Positions 44,446-53,788 of a stretch of 64,000 nt of DNA are shown here, piece by piece. The stretch is from Nocardioides piscis (GTDB lineage Bacteria; Actinomycetota; Actinomycetes; Propionibacteriales; Nocardioidaceae): the NCBI RefSeq assembly GCF_011300215.1, contig NZ_CP049866.1, positions 248,001-312,000 on the forward strand, written 5' to 3'. Position 1 is the first letter of the stretch; each line of letters opens with the position of its first letter. Made by a program: the position numbers and the translations under genes. The notes beneath the pieces were generated by a model that was not told the origin of the DNA, did not search any database, and was given only the letters and a program-made list of their open reading frames with translations.

Positions 44446-45477
44446 TCAGCCCGAGTAGGACTGCACGAACTCCGTCAGCGCCTTCAGCTGACCGGGGTCG
44501 GTCGACGGGATGACCCCGTGACCGAGGTTGAAGATGTGGCCCTTCGCGGCCCGGCCGGCGTCGAGGATCTCTGCCGCGCGCTCGGTCATCACCTCGGTCG
44601 GCGCGAAGACCAGCGTCGGGTCGAGGTTGCCCTGCACGGCGCGGTCGCCGACGCGGGCGATGCCGTCCGCGAGCGGCGTGCGCCAGTCGATGCCGACGAC
44701 GTCGGCACCCGCCTCGGCCATCAGCGACAGCAGGTTGGTGGTGCCGACACCGAAGTGGATGCGCGGCACCCCGAGCTCGCCGGCCGCGGCCAGCACCCGC
44801 GCCGAGTGCGGCATCACGTGGTCGGCATAGTCGCGAGGGGTCAGCGCCCCGGCCCACGAGTCGAAGAGCTGCACCGCACTCGCGCCAGCGGTGACCTGGA
44901 CCCGGAGGTAGTCGGCGGCGATGCCGGCGATCTTGCGCATCAGCGCGTCCCACACGTCCGGGGCGCCGAACATCATCGCCTTGGTCTTTGCGTGCTCCTT
45001 CGACGGCCCGCCCTCGACGAGGTAGGACGCCACGGTGAACGGCGCGCCGGCAAACCCGATCAGTGGGGTGCCGCCCAGCTCGGCGACCAGCTGCCGCACG
45101 GCCTGGCTGATGAACGGGACGTGGGACGGGTCGAGGTCGGGGATGGCCTCGACGTCCGCGAGCGTGCGAACCGGCGACGCGACGACCGGCCCGATGCCCG
45201 GCTTGATGTCGAGGTCGACGCCGACCGCCTTCAGCGGCAGGACGATGTCGGAGAAGAAGATGGCGGCATCGACGCCATAGCGCCGGACCGGCTGCAGGGT
45301 GATCTCGGTGACGAGGTCGGGGTCCATGCAGGACTCCAGCATCCCGACGCCCTCGCGGAGCTTGAGATATTCGGGGAGCGACCGGCCTGCCTGCCTCATG
45401 AACCACACCGGCGTGTGGCTGGCGGTCTCCCCACGGGCGGCGGCGAGGAAGGCACTGTCGGCGAGCTGGGCTGTCAC
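44446..45477 (-). CDS. hemE: Uroporphyrinogen decarboxylase
   Basis: A 343-residue cytosolic enzyme converting uroporphyrinogen III to coproporphyrinogen III. Signatures are TPVWFMRQAGRSLPEY (N-terminal, with Arg residues for substrate carboxylates), IFFSDIVLPLKAVG, IGFAGAPFTVASYLVEGG and the C-terminal GHIFNLGHGVIPSTDP. The start is GTG 45477; the 75 extra residues of open frame upstream have no similarity to the family. Divergent from the DUF3000 gene with a 71-base gap, the same arrangement as in mycobacteria. Confidence 0.95.
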   Translation of the reverse strand: MTAQLADSAFLAAARGETASHTPVWFMRQAGRSLPEYLKLREGVGMLESCMDPDLVTEITLQPVRRYGVDAAIFFSDIVLPLKAVGVDLDIKPGIGPVVASPVRTLADVEAIPDLDPSHVPFISQAVRQLVAELGGTPLIGFAGAPFTVASYLVEGGPSKEHAKTKAMMFGAPDVWDALMRKIAGIAADYLRVQVTAGASAVQLFDSWAGALTPRDYADHVMPHSARVLAAAGELGVPRIHFGVGTTNLLSLMAEAGADVVGIDWRTPLADGIARVGDRAVQGNLDPTLVFAPTEVMTERAAEILDAGRAAKGHIFNLGHGVIPSTDPGQLKALTEFVQSYSG

Positions 45478-45536
45478 GAGCGAATCTTCGCAGGTCAGGC
45501 GGCGTGGCGACACATCGCGGTCAGCGACTCCTGACC

Positions 45537-45542
45537 TACTCT
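45537..45542 (+). promoter_or_regulatory. -10 hexamer of the DUF3000 gene
   Basis: TACTCT ends six bases before ATG 45549, supporting that start and a leaderless transcript for the DUF3000-RNase D pair. Confidence 0.5.
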
Positions 45543-45548
45543 GGAGCA

Positions 45549-46166
45549 ATGGTCGCGCGCCCCGAGACGCACCCCGGCACCGGTGCAGGCCCCGCGGAGT
45601 TCCGCGCGGCCGTCGCCAGCATGCGCTCCGCCGCGCTGCGCCCCGAGGTGTTCTGCGAGGAGATGCCGGCGCCACAGCGCATCGCGCCATACTCCTCCGC
45701 ACTCACCGCCGACGTCACCGTCGACGACGAGGACCTCGGCACGGGCCGCATCATCCTGCTCCACGACCCGGCCGGCAACGAGGCCTGGGACGGCACCTTC
45801 CGCTGCGTGGCCTATGCCCGCGCAGAGCTCGACCCGGAGCTGAGCTCCGACCCGATGCTCGCGGCCGTGGGTTGGTCGTGGCTGACCGAGGCGCTCGAGG
45901 CACACGGCGCCTCCTACACCGCAGCGGCCGGCTCCGTCACGTGCGTCTCCACCGAGAGCTTCGGCGGTATGGCGGACGAGGAGCCCACGGTCCAGCTCGA
46001 GGTCCGCGCCTCGTGGACCCCGGTGGCCGACGACCCCGACAGCCCCATCGACATCGGGCCCCACGTCGAGGCGTGGGCCGAGCTCCTGTGCACCGCCGTG
46101 GGCCTGCCCCCCGTCCCGGAGGGCGTCACCGCCATCCCCAGCCGGCGCGGTCAGCGCGGCTCGTGA
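45549..46166 (+). CDS. DUF3000-family protein
   Basis: A 205-residue cytosolic protein matching the actinobacterial DUF3000 family (FRAAVASMRSAALRPEVFCE, GTGRIILLHDPAGNEAWDG, PHVEAWAELLCTAVGLPPVP). Its function is unknown. It always lies between hemE and an RNase D-like gene in related genomes, as here. The stop overlaps a GTG of the RNase D gene (GTGA), so the two are coupled. The start at 45549 is fixed by the -10 box rather than the upstream in-frame ATG. Confidence 0.87.
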   Translation: MVARPETHPGTGAGPAEFRAAVASMRSAALRPEVFCEEMPAPQRIAPYSSALTADVTVDDEDLGTGRIILLHDPAGNEAWDGTFRCVAYARAELDPELSSDPMLAAVGWSWLTEALEAHGASYTAAAGSVTCVSTESFGGMADEEPTVQLEVRASWTPVADDPDSPIDIGPHVEAWAELLCTAVGLPPVPEGVTAIPSRRGQRGS

Positions 46167-47497
46167 GGATGGACGAGGCAGCGACCGACGACAAGGGCAC
46201 CGACGTGGAGCCCGCCGAGACACCCGAGCCTCCGCCGCCGGCGCCCCTGCTGGTGCTGCGCGACGGGCTGACCGACATCGTCGACACCGCCGAGGGCCTG
46301 GCCGAGGCCTGCGCCGCCCTCGCAGCAGCGACGGGGCCGGTGGCGATCGACGCCGAGCGCGCCTCGGGCTACCGCTACTCGGCCCGCGCCTATCTCATCC
46401 AGCTGCGCCGCGAGGGCGCCGGCACCTGGCTCATCGACCCGATCGCCTTCGACGACCTCGCCCCCCTGCAGGAGGCGCTCGCCGGGACCGAGTGGATCCT
46501 GCACGCCGCGACCCAGGACCTCGTGTGCCTGCGCGAGGTCGGGCTGGTGCCGACGGCGCTGTTCGACACCGAGCTCGCCGGCCGGCTGCTCGGCTATCCC
46601 CGCGTCGGTCTGGCCACCCTCGTCGAGACCCTGCTGGGTCAGCGCATGCGCAAGGAACACTCCGCCGCGGACTGGTCGACCCGGCCGCTCCCCCGGCCCT
46701 GGCTCGAATACGCGGCGCTCGACGTCGAGGTGCTGACCGAGCTGCGCGAGCACATGGTCGACGAGCTGGAGAAGGCCGGCAAGGCAGAGTGGGCGCGCCA
46801 GGAGTTCGAGCACCTCCTCGGCTTCGAGCCCGCCATACGCCAGGAGGCCTGGCGGCGCACCTCCGGCGTACACCGGCTGCGCGGACGACGTTCGCTGGCG
46901 GCGGCCAAGGCGCTGTGGGAGGCGCGCGACGAGATCGCCGCCCGCCGCGACGTCACGCCGGGCCGGATCATCCCCGACTCCGCCCTCGTCGCGGCTGCGA
47001 CCGCCCTGCCCACCGATCGCGCCGCACTGCTGCAGACCCAGGGCTTCCACGGCCGCGGCGCCGAGCGCTACTCCCGCACCTGGGCCGAGGTCCTCGATGC
47101 GGTGCGCAAGATGTCCGAGGACGAGCTGCCGACCCGCACCCCCCGCACCGACGGGCCGCCCCATCCGCGCACCTGGGCCGATCGCGACCCGGTCGCCGAC
47201 CGTCGGTTCAAGGCCGCCCGCTCCTCGATGCTGACCCTGGCCGAGGACCTCGGGCTGCCGGTGGAGAACCTGCTCAGCCCCGACTACGTGCGCCGTGCCA
47301 TGTGGGAGCCGCCCGCGACGCGCGAGCCGGCCCAGCTCGCCGACGAGCTGCGCGAACAGCTCCGGGCGTACGGCGCCCGCGACTGGCAGGTGCAGCTGGT
47401 CACCGGCGCCCTGACCGGGGCGGTGCTGATCGGCGACCGCGAGCCCGAACCTGAGCCGGCACCCGCACCCCAGCCGGAGTCCGCACCGGAGCAGTGA
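46163..47497 (+). CDS. Ribonuclease D-like exonuclease with HRDC domain
   Basis: A 444-residue protein with a DEDD 3'-5' exonuclease domain (~35-230): AIDAERASGYRYSARAYLIQ, ILHAATQDLVCL and YAALDVEVLTELRE carry the acidic residues. An HRDC domain follows (~240-310: LRGRRSLAAAKALWEARDEI, GRIIPDSALVAAATALP), then a second helical repeat and an acidic Pro-rich tail. It is expected to trim structured RNAs such as tRNA. GTG 46163 overlaps the DUF3000 stop; ATG 46169 two codons on is an equally plausible start. Confidence 0.88.
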   Translation: MRMDEAATDDKGTDVEPAETPEPPPPAPLLVLRDGLTDIVDTAEGLAEACAALAAATGPVAIDAERASGYRYSARAYLIQLRREGAGTWLIDPIAFDDLAPLQEALAGTEWILHAATQDLVCLREVGLVPTALFDTELAGRLLGYPRVGLATLVETLLGQRMRKEHSAADWSTRPLPRPWLEYAALDVEVLTELREHMVDELEKAGKAEWARQEFEHLLGFEPAIRQEAWRRTSGVHRLRGRRSLAAAKALWEARDEIAARRDVTPGRIIPDSALVAAATALPTDRAALLQTQGFHGRGAERYSRTWAEVLDAVRKMSEDELPTRTPRTDGPPHPRTWADRDPVADRRFKAARSSMLTLAEDLGLPVENLLSPDYVRRAMWEPPATREPAQLADELREQLRAYGARDWQVQLVTGALTGAVLIGDREPEPEPAPAPQPESAPEQ

Positions 47498-47511
47498 CGC
47501 CGGCTGCGCGC

Positions 47512-48873
47512 CTATTCAGCGGGCGTCTCGCTGACCGACTCGGGGTCCAGGATGGTGCGCGACACCTCGTCGATCTCCTCGGTCGCCGCCTCGAGGTCGA
47601 GGATCCCGGGACCCACGACGAGGTCCTTGAGCAGCGGTTCGACCTCCTCGGTCAGCTCAGGAGCCTCGTCCAGCAGCGGGGGCACCACCATGCCGCGGAC
47701 CGCGGAGTTGAAGACCGTGCTGTGGGCGGGCTCCAGCGTGGGCGCCAAGAACGCCTCGGAGCCGGCGACCTCGGTGTTGGCGGGCATGATGTAGCCGGTG
47801 CGGGTGACGGTCTCCATCGCTGCGTCGGAGACGGCGTAGGCGAGGAAGTCGGCCGCATCGTTGACGTGCTCGGTCTCGGCCGAGATGCACAGCCCGTCGA
47901 TGTCTCCGACGGTGGCCGCGTTGTCGATCACGGGCATCGAGATCGTGTCGAAGGAGAGCCCCTCCGCGTCCCTCAGCTCGGGCACGAGGTCGCGGAAGCC
48001 GGCGATCATCGCCAGCTTGCCCCGCTTGAACCGGGCGAGCGCGCTCGAGCGACGCAGCTCGCCAGAGCTGGGGGTCAGGATGGGGTCGCGCAGGATCGCC
48101 AGGGTCTCGTCGAGCGCGGAGCGGGTGTCGTCCTCGGAGAAGGTCAGGGACTTGGGGTCGTCCTCGTCGTCGAAGACCTGTCCCCCGCCGGAATAGATGA
48201 AGGGCGCGAGGCCCTGGAGCGTCGGCTCGATCCAGACGCCGTCGACCCGCCCTCGGCGTACGGCGAACTGGGCCGCCGCGGCGAACTCCGCCAGCGACCA
48301 CCGGTCGCTGCGTACTCCTTCGTCGTTGACCGCAGGCACCTCGAGCTCGCGTCGCTCCATCTTGTCGAAGTCGACGAGCTCGTCGTTGAAGTACATGACC
48401 ATCGGCGAGGCGGAGTAGGGCATGCACTGCAGGTCGTCGTCATAGGAGAACGCCTCGAGCGCGTCGCGCGAGAACCGGTCACCGAAGTCCACGCCCCGCT
48501 CGTCGAGAAGCAGGCTGACCGGCCGGGTCGTCTCGCTCTGCGCGACCTGGCTGAGGTCGCTGCGCGAGGCCATGAAGACGTCGGGCGCCTTGCCGTCCAC
48601 GATCGCGTCGGCGGCCTCGCGGTGGTCCGACCAGCTGACGAGCTTGACCTGGCGGGTCTGGGAGGAGGCGTTGAAGGAGTCGACGACCTCCTGGAAGGCT
48701 GCGATCTCGGCCGGCTGGCCGAAGACGCCGAAGGAGAGCTGCCGGGGCTTGTCGGGCGCCGCGGAGGTCGGGCTGGGGCTGGGCTTCGGGGGTGCGGGCT
48801 CGGTGTCCGAGCAGGCCGCGAGCGCCATACCTGACACCAGCACCAGCGCCATCGTGGTCGCCCGCCGTGACAT
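47512..48873 (-). CDS. ABC-transporter substrate-binding lipoprotein (sugar type)
   Basis: A 453-residue extracytoplasmic solute-binding protein (family 1). ATG 48873 follows GGGGAG. The signal is MALVLVSGMALAACS with lipobox LAAC. The mature domain has VDSFNASSQTRQVKLV, APDVFMASRSDL, MPYSASPMVMYFNDE and late AMIAGFRDLVPEL, typical of sugar-binding members. It binds a solute for import. No permease or ATPase gene is present in the window, so it is either an orphan or works with distant partners. It is convergent with RNase D, 15 bases apart. Confidence 0.85.
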   Translation of the reverse strand: MSRRATTMALVLVSGMALAACSDTEPAPPKPSPSPTSAAPDKPRQLSFGVFGQPAEIAAFQEVVDSFNASSQTRQVKLVSWSDHREAADAIVDGKAPDVFMASRSDLSQVAQSETTRPVSLLLDERGVDFGDRFSRDALEAFSYDDDLQCMPYSASPMVMYFNDELVDFDKMERRELEVPAVNDEGVRSDRWSLAEFAAAAQFAVRRGRVDGVWIEPTLQGLAPFIYSGGGQVFDDEDDPKSLTFSEDDTRSALDETLAILRDPILTPSSGELRRSSALARFKRGKLAMIAGFRDLVPELRDAEGLSFDTISMPVIDNAATVGDIDGLCISAETEHVNDAADFLAYAVSDAAMETVTRTGYIMPANTEVAGSEAFLAPTLEPAHSTVFNSAVRGMVVPPLLDEAPELTEEVEPLLKDLVVGPGILDLEAATEEIDEVSRTILDPESVSETPAE

Positions 48874-48953
48874 CTGCTCCCCGTTCTGAATAGTGTTCCT
48901 GGCCGAGGTCAGACTAGTGGGCTCGCGGTCACGCGCCGGCCACAGGCGCCTCG

Positions 48954-48959
48954 TAGAGT
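48954..48959 (+). promoter_or_regulatory. -10 hexamer of gene 48966
   Basis: TAGAGT ends six bases before GTG 48966, indicating a leaderless message and supporting that GTG as start. Confidence 0.5.
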
Positions 48960-48965
48960 GGCCGG

Positions 48966-49568
48966 GTGACACCCTCCTCGCCTCGGCACCACCGCCCGGC
49001 CGTGCCCGGCGCTGCGTTCTTCGAGGACATCACCGGCGGCGCCGACCCGGCCGCTGTGCGGGAGGCGGGCGACCTGGCGGCCACCCTGCTCGTCCGCGGG
49101 GCCCAGCGCGCACCCGACGTCGATCTCGCCGAGCGGATCATCCACCTCGCCGACACCGAGGGCCTCGAGACCCTCGCCGACGTGTGGTCGGGCGCGCCAC
49201 CCGACACGCTCGCCGGCTGCCTGTGGCGCCTCTACGTCCTGCGTGCGTGGGTGCACCGGTCACCGGCCGAGGTCGCGCGGGAGTACGACGCCGGCCGGGC
49301 GCGCGCCCAGGTCGCGCGCGTGGTCGCCGGGGTGGCCGACCCGCCCGGCCCCGACGAGCTGAGGGCGATGATCGACGAGGTGCTGCGCGGGATCACCGGC
49401 GGGGACTTCGCCGTGACTCTCTTCCGTGCCGCGGCCTTCGCCCGCGTGATCGCCGGCGGGCGCGCGTCCCTGGAGGGTTCGGGGCACGCCGAGACGGTGC
49501 GGATGCTGACGCTGGCCGAGCACCTCGAGGCGGCTGGCCACCTGGAGCTGCGCGACTCGTTGGCCTGA
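48966..49568 (+). CDS. Conserved hypothetical cytosolic protein
   Basis: A 200-residue, mostly helical protein (AAFFEDITGGADPAAVREAG, CLWRLYVLRAWVHRSPAEV, LRAMIDEVLRGITGGDFAV, VRMLTLAEHLEAAGHLELRD). No enzyme motif was recognised, and the length and helix pattern suggest a small all-alpha fold common to actinobacterial hypotheticals. The final codons and TGA belong to a 22-bp tandem repeat that continues past the stop. Confidence 0.65.
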   Translation: MTPSSPRHHRPAVPGAAFFEDITGGADPAAVREAGDLAATLLVRGAQRAPDVDLAERIIHLADTEGLETLADVWSGAPPDTLAGCLWRLYVLRAWVHRSPAEVAREYDAGRARAQVARVVAGVADPPGPDELRAMIDEVLRGITGGDFAVTLFRAAAFARVIAGGRASLEGSGHAETVRMLTLAEHLEAAGHLELRDSLA

Positions 49569-49610
49569 GCTGCGCGACTCGTTGGCCTGAGCTCCGCGAT
49601 TCCCTGGCAT
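49545..49610. repeat. 22-bp tandem repeat containing a stop codon
   Basis: Three units (49545-49566, 49567-49588, 49589-49610) of GAGCTGCGCGACTCGTTGGCCT; the first two are identical and the third differs at about five positions. The TGA formed at the first junction is the stop codon of the preceding gene. On the minus strand each unit begins GAGTCGCGC, resembling the unit at 62512. Confidence 0.75.
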
Positions 49611-49637
49611 TACCACCGATGGGTCGTAGACTCCTCC

Positions 49638-49732
49638 GTGGAGCACGCCGGATCGCGGCAGCCCCGGGTCCCAAATTAAGCCGCTTCGAGCGGCCACGCG
49701 CCGTGAGGCGCTCCCGGTCCGGCGTGCTCCAC
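49638..49732. repeat. Branched inverted-repeat element
   Basis: An outer perfect 15-bp stem (GTGGAGCACGCCGGA at 49638-49652 with its complement at 49718-49732) encloses an inner CCGGG/CCCGG pairing and two small hairpins, CCGCT-TCG-AGCGG and GCGCC-GTGA-GGCGC. The sequence between holds the AT-rich CCCAAATTAAG. No open frame. It could be a small mobile palindrome, a terminator or a structured RNA. Confidence 0.65.
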
Positions 49733-49743
49733 CACCGATTTCG

Positions 49744-49810
49744 GGGGTAGTTCAGGACAAGTGTGTCGTCCTGACCACCGATCCACGACCGTCTTGTCCT
49801 GAACTACCCC
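49744..49810. terminator. 18-bp perfect inverted repeat after hrpA, possible terminator
   Basis: GGGGTAGTTCAGGACAAG (49744-49761) and its exact complement (49793-49810) flank a 31-base loop. It begins 10 bases past the corrected hrpA stop, in the 250-base gap between convergent genes. A U-run is absent, so termination is plausible rather than proven. Confidence 0.55.
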
Positions 49811-49820
49811 GCCAGGCAGC

Positions 49821-52800
49821 TCAGGCAGTCGCAGCGAGAGCCTTGCGGATCCGCTGGTCGCTGACCGCGACCTTCGTGCCGAGGTGCTGGGCCCAGAGCG
49901 AGACGCGGTATTCCTCCAGCAGCCAGCGCACGGTCCGCTGCTGCTCGGTCGGCGGCTGACCGGGGGGAGCGCCGCGACCTGGTGCAACCACGCGGCCTGC
50001 AGGTCGGCGAGCTGGTCCATCAGCTGACGGTCACGCGCGACCTGTTCGTCGAGCCGTTCGCGGCGGTGCTGCACGGCGGCGAGGTAGCGCGGGTAGTCCC
50101 TCATCCGGGCCGCGCCGCTGTCGCCGACGAAGCCGCGGCTCACCAGCCGCTCGACCTGGGCCCGCATGTCGGTCAGGGCCGGCAGTGTGGTCAGCTCGGC
50201 CCGGCCGGACAGCGCCTTGTCGCAGGCACGCCACGCGTCGAGGACGCGGATCACGTCGTGCACTGCCGCGGTCACGGCCGCGTCGAGCTCCTGACGGACG
50301 GTGGCCAGCAGATCGGCGTACGACGCCTCGTCCCGCACGGGCGGCCGCACATCGACCAGGTCGCCGACCACGCCCGCGCGGACGTCGTCGATTAGCTCGC
50401 CGACGGTCGGATAGGGCGAGCCGACGAGGGCGAGCTTCTGTCGCTGGTCGAGGCCGAGAGAGTCGGCCGTCGGTGGCTGGCCCAGCGCGGCCAGCAGCAG
50501 TCGGCGTACGCCCAGGCGGTGGTGGGCCGCGGCCTCGCTCGCCGACGCAAGCACCTGCACGCCGACGGTCGCGCCCTCGTCGACCAGCGCCGGGAATCCG
50601 CGCACCTCGTGCCCAGCGCGCTTCCAGGTGCTGGACTCCTCCAGCGTGCCGAAGGTCCAGGTCGTCTGGCCGGTGGCGGCGACCCCCGAGTCCGCGGCCA
50701 CCTCGGCCATCGCCTGCTCGAAGCTGGGGCGCAGCGGCGCCTTGAGCGACTCGAGGTCCTTGCCGCGGCCCGCCACCTGGCCGGACTCGTCGACGACCCG
50801 GAACGTCGGCTGCAGGTGTGAGGGCACCTTGGTCCAGTCCCACGCGTCGCGCGGCACGACGACGCCGGTGCGCGACAGCAGGTGACGCTCCAGCGCGTCG
50901 AGGAGCGGCTCCGCGCCGGCTGGTACGGCGGCGAGGAACTCCCGTGCCGTGTTGGGGGCCGGCACGAAGCTGACGCGCAGGTTCTTGGGCAGGCTTCGGA
51001 TCAGGGCCGTCACGAGCTCCTCGCGCAGGCCCGGCACCAGCCACGAGAAGTCGGTCGCCTCGACCCGGTTGAGGGTCGCGACCGGCAGCTCGATCGTCAG
51101 GCCGTCCTCGTCCGAGCCCGGCTCGAAGTGATAGCTGATCGGGAAGGTCAGCCCCGCGGAGTCGGAGTCGTGCCAGCTGGTCGGGAAGTCGGTCGCCCGG
51201 ATCTCGTCGGCATTGGCGTGGGTGAGCATGTCGAGGTCGAAGGTCAGCAGGCCGGGCCGCTGGTGCCGCTCGCGCTTCCACCACTGGTCGAAGTGGGCGC
51301 CGCTGACGACATCGGCCCCCACCCGCTTGTCATAGAAGTCGAAGAGGGTCTCCTCGTCGACCACGATGTCGCGGCGCCGCGCGCGGTGCTCGAGCTCCTC
51401 GGCCTCGTCGAGCAGCGCACGGTTGGTGTGGAAGAAGTCGTGCCGGGTGCGCCACTCCCCCTGCACCAGCGCGTGCCGGATGAACAGCTCGCGCGACAGC
51501 ACCGGGTCGACGCGGCCGAAGGTGATCAGCCGGTCGGCGACCAGCGGGACGCCATACAGCGTGACCTTCTCGTAGGCCATCACGGCGGCGCGCTTGGTCG
51601 ACCAGTGCGGCTCGGAATAGCTGCGCTTGACCAGGTGGGCGCCGAGGCGCTCGGCCCACTCGGGCTTGATCGCGGCAGCCTGACGGCCCCACAGCCGGCT
51701 GGTCTCGACGAGCTCGCCAGCCATCACGAACGCCGGGCTGCGACCCTTGAGGACGCTGCCGGGGAAGATCGCGAATCGGGCCCCGCGCGCGCCGAGATAT
51801 TCCTTCATCGGACGCCGCTCGCCGGGGCGGCTCCGCTCGCGCTCCTCGAGTGCCCCGACATGGCTGAGCAGGCCCGAGAGCAGCGCCTGGTGGATGCCAT
51901 CGGCGTCGTAAGGCGCACCCGTCGAGAGAGGGGCGGTGGTTGAGGAAGGCCGAAGGCCTGTCACGAAACCCATCTCCTTGCACACCTGGCGCAGCTGCGA
52001 CTCGAAGTCCTGCCACTCGCGCACCCGCAGGTAGTTGAGGAACTCGCGCTTGCACATGCGACGGAACGCGCTCGAGCTCAGCTCGCGCTGCTGATCCTTG
52101 ACGTGGCGCCACAGGTTGAGCCAGGTGAGGAAGTCGGAGGTCTCGTCCTTGAAGCGGGCGTGCTGCTGGTCGGCCTGCGCCTGCTTCTCCGCGGGCCGCT
52201 CGCGCGGGTCCTGGAGGCTGAGCGCGGCGGCGATGACGATGACCTCGCGGACGCAGCCGAGCCGCTCGGCCTCCAGGATCATCCGGCCCAGGCGCGGGTC
52301 GATCGGCAGCCGGGCCAGGCGTCTCCCGAGCTTGGTCAGCCGTTGCTGGTCGAGGGCGCCCAGCTCCTCGAGCAGGTCGGTTCCGGCCTTGATGTTGCGA
52401 CTGTCGGGCGGCTCGACGAACGGGAAGCGGGCGACGTCCCCGAGCCCCAGCGAGGTCATCTGCAAGATGACGCTGGCGAGGTTGGTGCGCAGGATCTCCG
52501 GGTCCGTGTATGGCGATCGCCCCTCGAAGTCCTCCTGCGAATACAGCCGGATCGCGATCCCTGCCTCCACGCGACCACAGCGGCCGGAGCGCTGGTTGGC
52601 GCTGGCCTGGCTGATCGGCTCGATCGGCAGCCGCTGCACCTTGGTCCGCAGCGAATACCGCGAGATCCGGGCCACGCCGGTGTCCACGACGTAGCGGATG
52701 CCGGGCACGGTCAGCGAGGTCTCGGCCACGTTGGTGGCGAGCACCACTCGGCGTACGGACATCGGGTGGCTGGAGAAGACGCGGTGCTGCTCGGCGGCCG

Positions 52801-53607
52801 ACAGCCGGGAATAGAGGGGCACGACCTCGAGGCGGTCGGACTTCAAGGCCTCGAGGGCGTCGGCGGTGTCGCGGATCTCGCGCTCGCCGGGCAGGAAGAC
52901 CAGGACGTCACCGGGGCCTTCGGCCGACAGCTCGCGCACCGCGGCCAGGATCGCCTCGGTCTGGTCGCGGACGACGGTCTCGCCCTCGTCGTCGTCCTCG
53001 GACAGCTCGAGCAACGGGCGATATCGCACCTCGACCGGATAGGTCCGGCCCGACACCTCGACGACGGGCGCGTCGAAGTGGGCCGCGAACCGGTCGACGT
53101 CGATCGTGGCACTGGTGATGATCAGCTTGAGGTCGGGACGCTGGGGCAGCAGGCGCTTGAGGTAGCCCAGCAGGAAGTCGATGTTGAGGGACCGCTCGTG
53201 GGCCTCGTCGATGATGATCGTGTCGTACTTCTTCAGCTGCCGGTCGCGCTGCAGCTCGGCCAGCAGGATGCCGTCGGTCATCAGCTTGACCCGGCTGCTG
53301 CGCGTGGTGCGGTCGGTGAAGCGCACCTGGTAGCCGATGACGTCACCGAGCTCGGTGCCGAGCTCACTGGCGATCCGTTCGGCGACCGACCGCGCCGCGA
53401 TCCGTCGAGGCTGGGTGTGACCGATCAGCCGCCCGTCCTGCCCGCGACCGAGGTCGAGGCAGATCTTCGGCAGCTGGGTGGTCTTCCCCGACCCGGTCTC
53501 CCCCGCGACGATGACGACCTGGTGGTCGCGGATGGCTGCGGCGATGTCGTCGCGGCGGGCCGAGACCGGCAGCTCGGGGGATAGGTGATGTGCACAACGC
53601 CGCCCAT
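49821..53607 (-). CDS. hrpA: ATP-dependent RNA helicase HrpA (two one-base frameshifts)
   Basis: A DEAH-box helicase of about 1264 residues. RecA core: IVAGETGSGKTTQLPK (Walker A), HTQPRRIAARSVAER, IIIDEAHERSLNIDF (DEAH), ITSATIDVDRF, VLATNVAETSLTVPG, QRSGRCGRVEAG. The HA2/OB and long C-terminal HrpA regions follow. The N-terminus reads MGGVVHITYP from ATG 53607, then needs one extra base in the G run 53576-53580 to give ITYPPELPVSARRDD. The C-terminus needs one extra base in the six-G run 49962-49967 to give WLLEEYRVSLWAQHLG and stop at 49821. As written, frame from 53617 to 49676 is open but its ends do not match the family. HrpA unwinds structured RNA and rescues collided ribosomes. Confidence 0.88.
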
Positions 53608-53682
53608 TCTCGCCCATGCCGCAACCCGGTTGTCGCCGGACCGTCGGGGCCCTGCGGCGGAAGCTAGGTGACGACGGCCCCT

Positions 53683-53765
53683 CAACTGGCGGCGCAGGAC
53701 ACCCGGAACGGTGAATCCCATGTCGGGCGCCGCCAGTTGCGCGGGCATGTCGGACGCCGCCAGTT
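53683..53765. repeat. Direct and inverted short repeats upstream of hrpA
   Basis: CATGTCGGRCGCCGCCAGTT occurs at 53719-53738 and 53746-53765 (19 of 20 identical). A 13-bp inverted copy, CAACTGGCGGCGC, is at 53683-53695. A related GGGCGCCGCCAG core lies in the gap upstream of the sulfotransferase gene near 24310. The 180-base gap holds no gene. Confidence 0.6.
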
Positions 53766-53788
53766 CGGAGTTCGGCAGCGGCGGGCCC

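Noticed and set aside
49676-49820. C-terminal extension of HrpA
   Set aside because: It is out of frame with the conserved HrpA end, which lies in another frame and stops at 49821; the extension only translates the repeat region.
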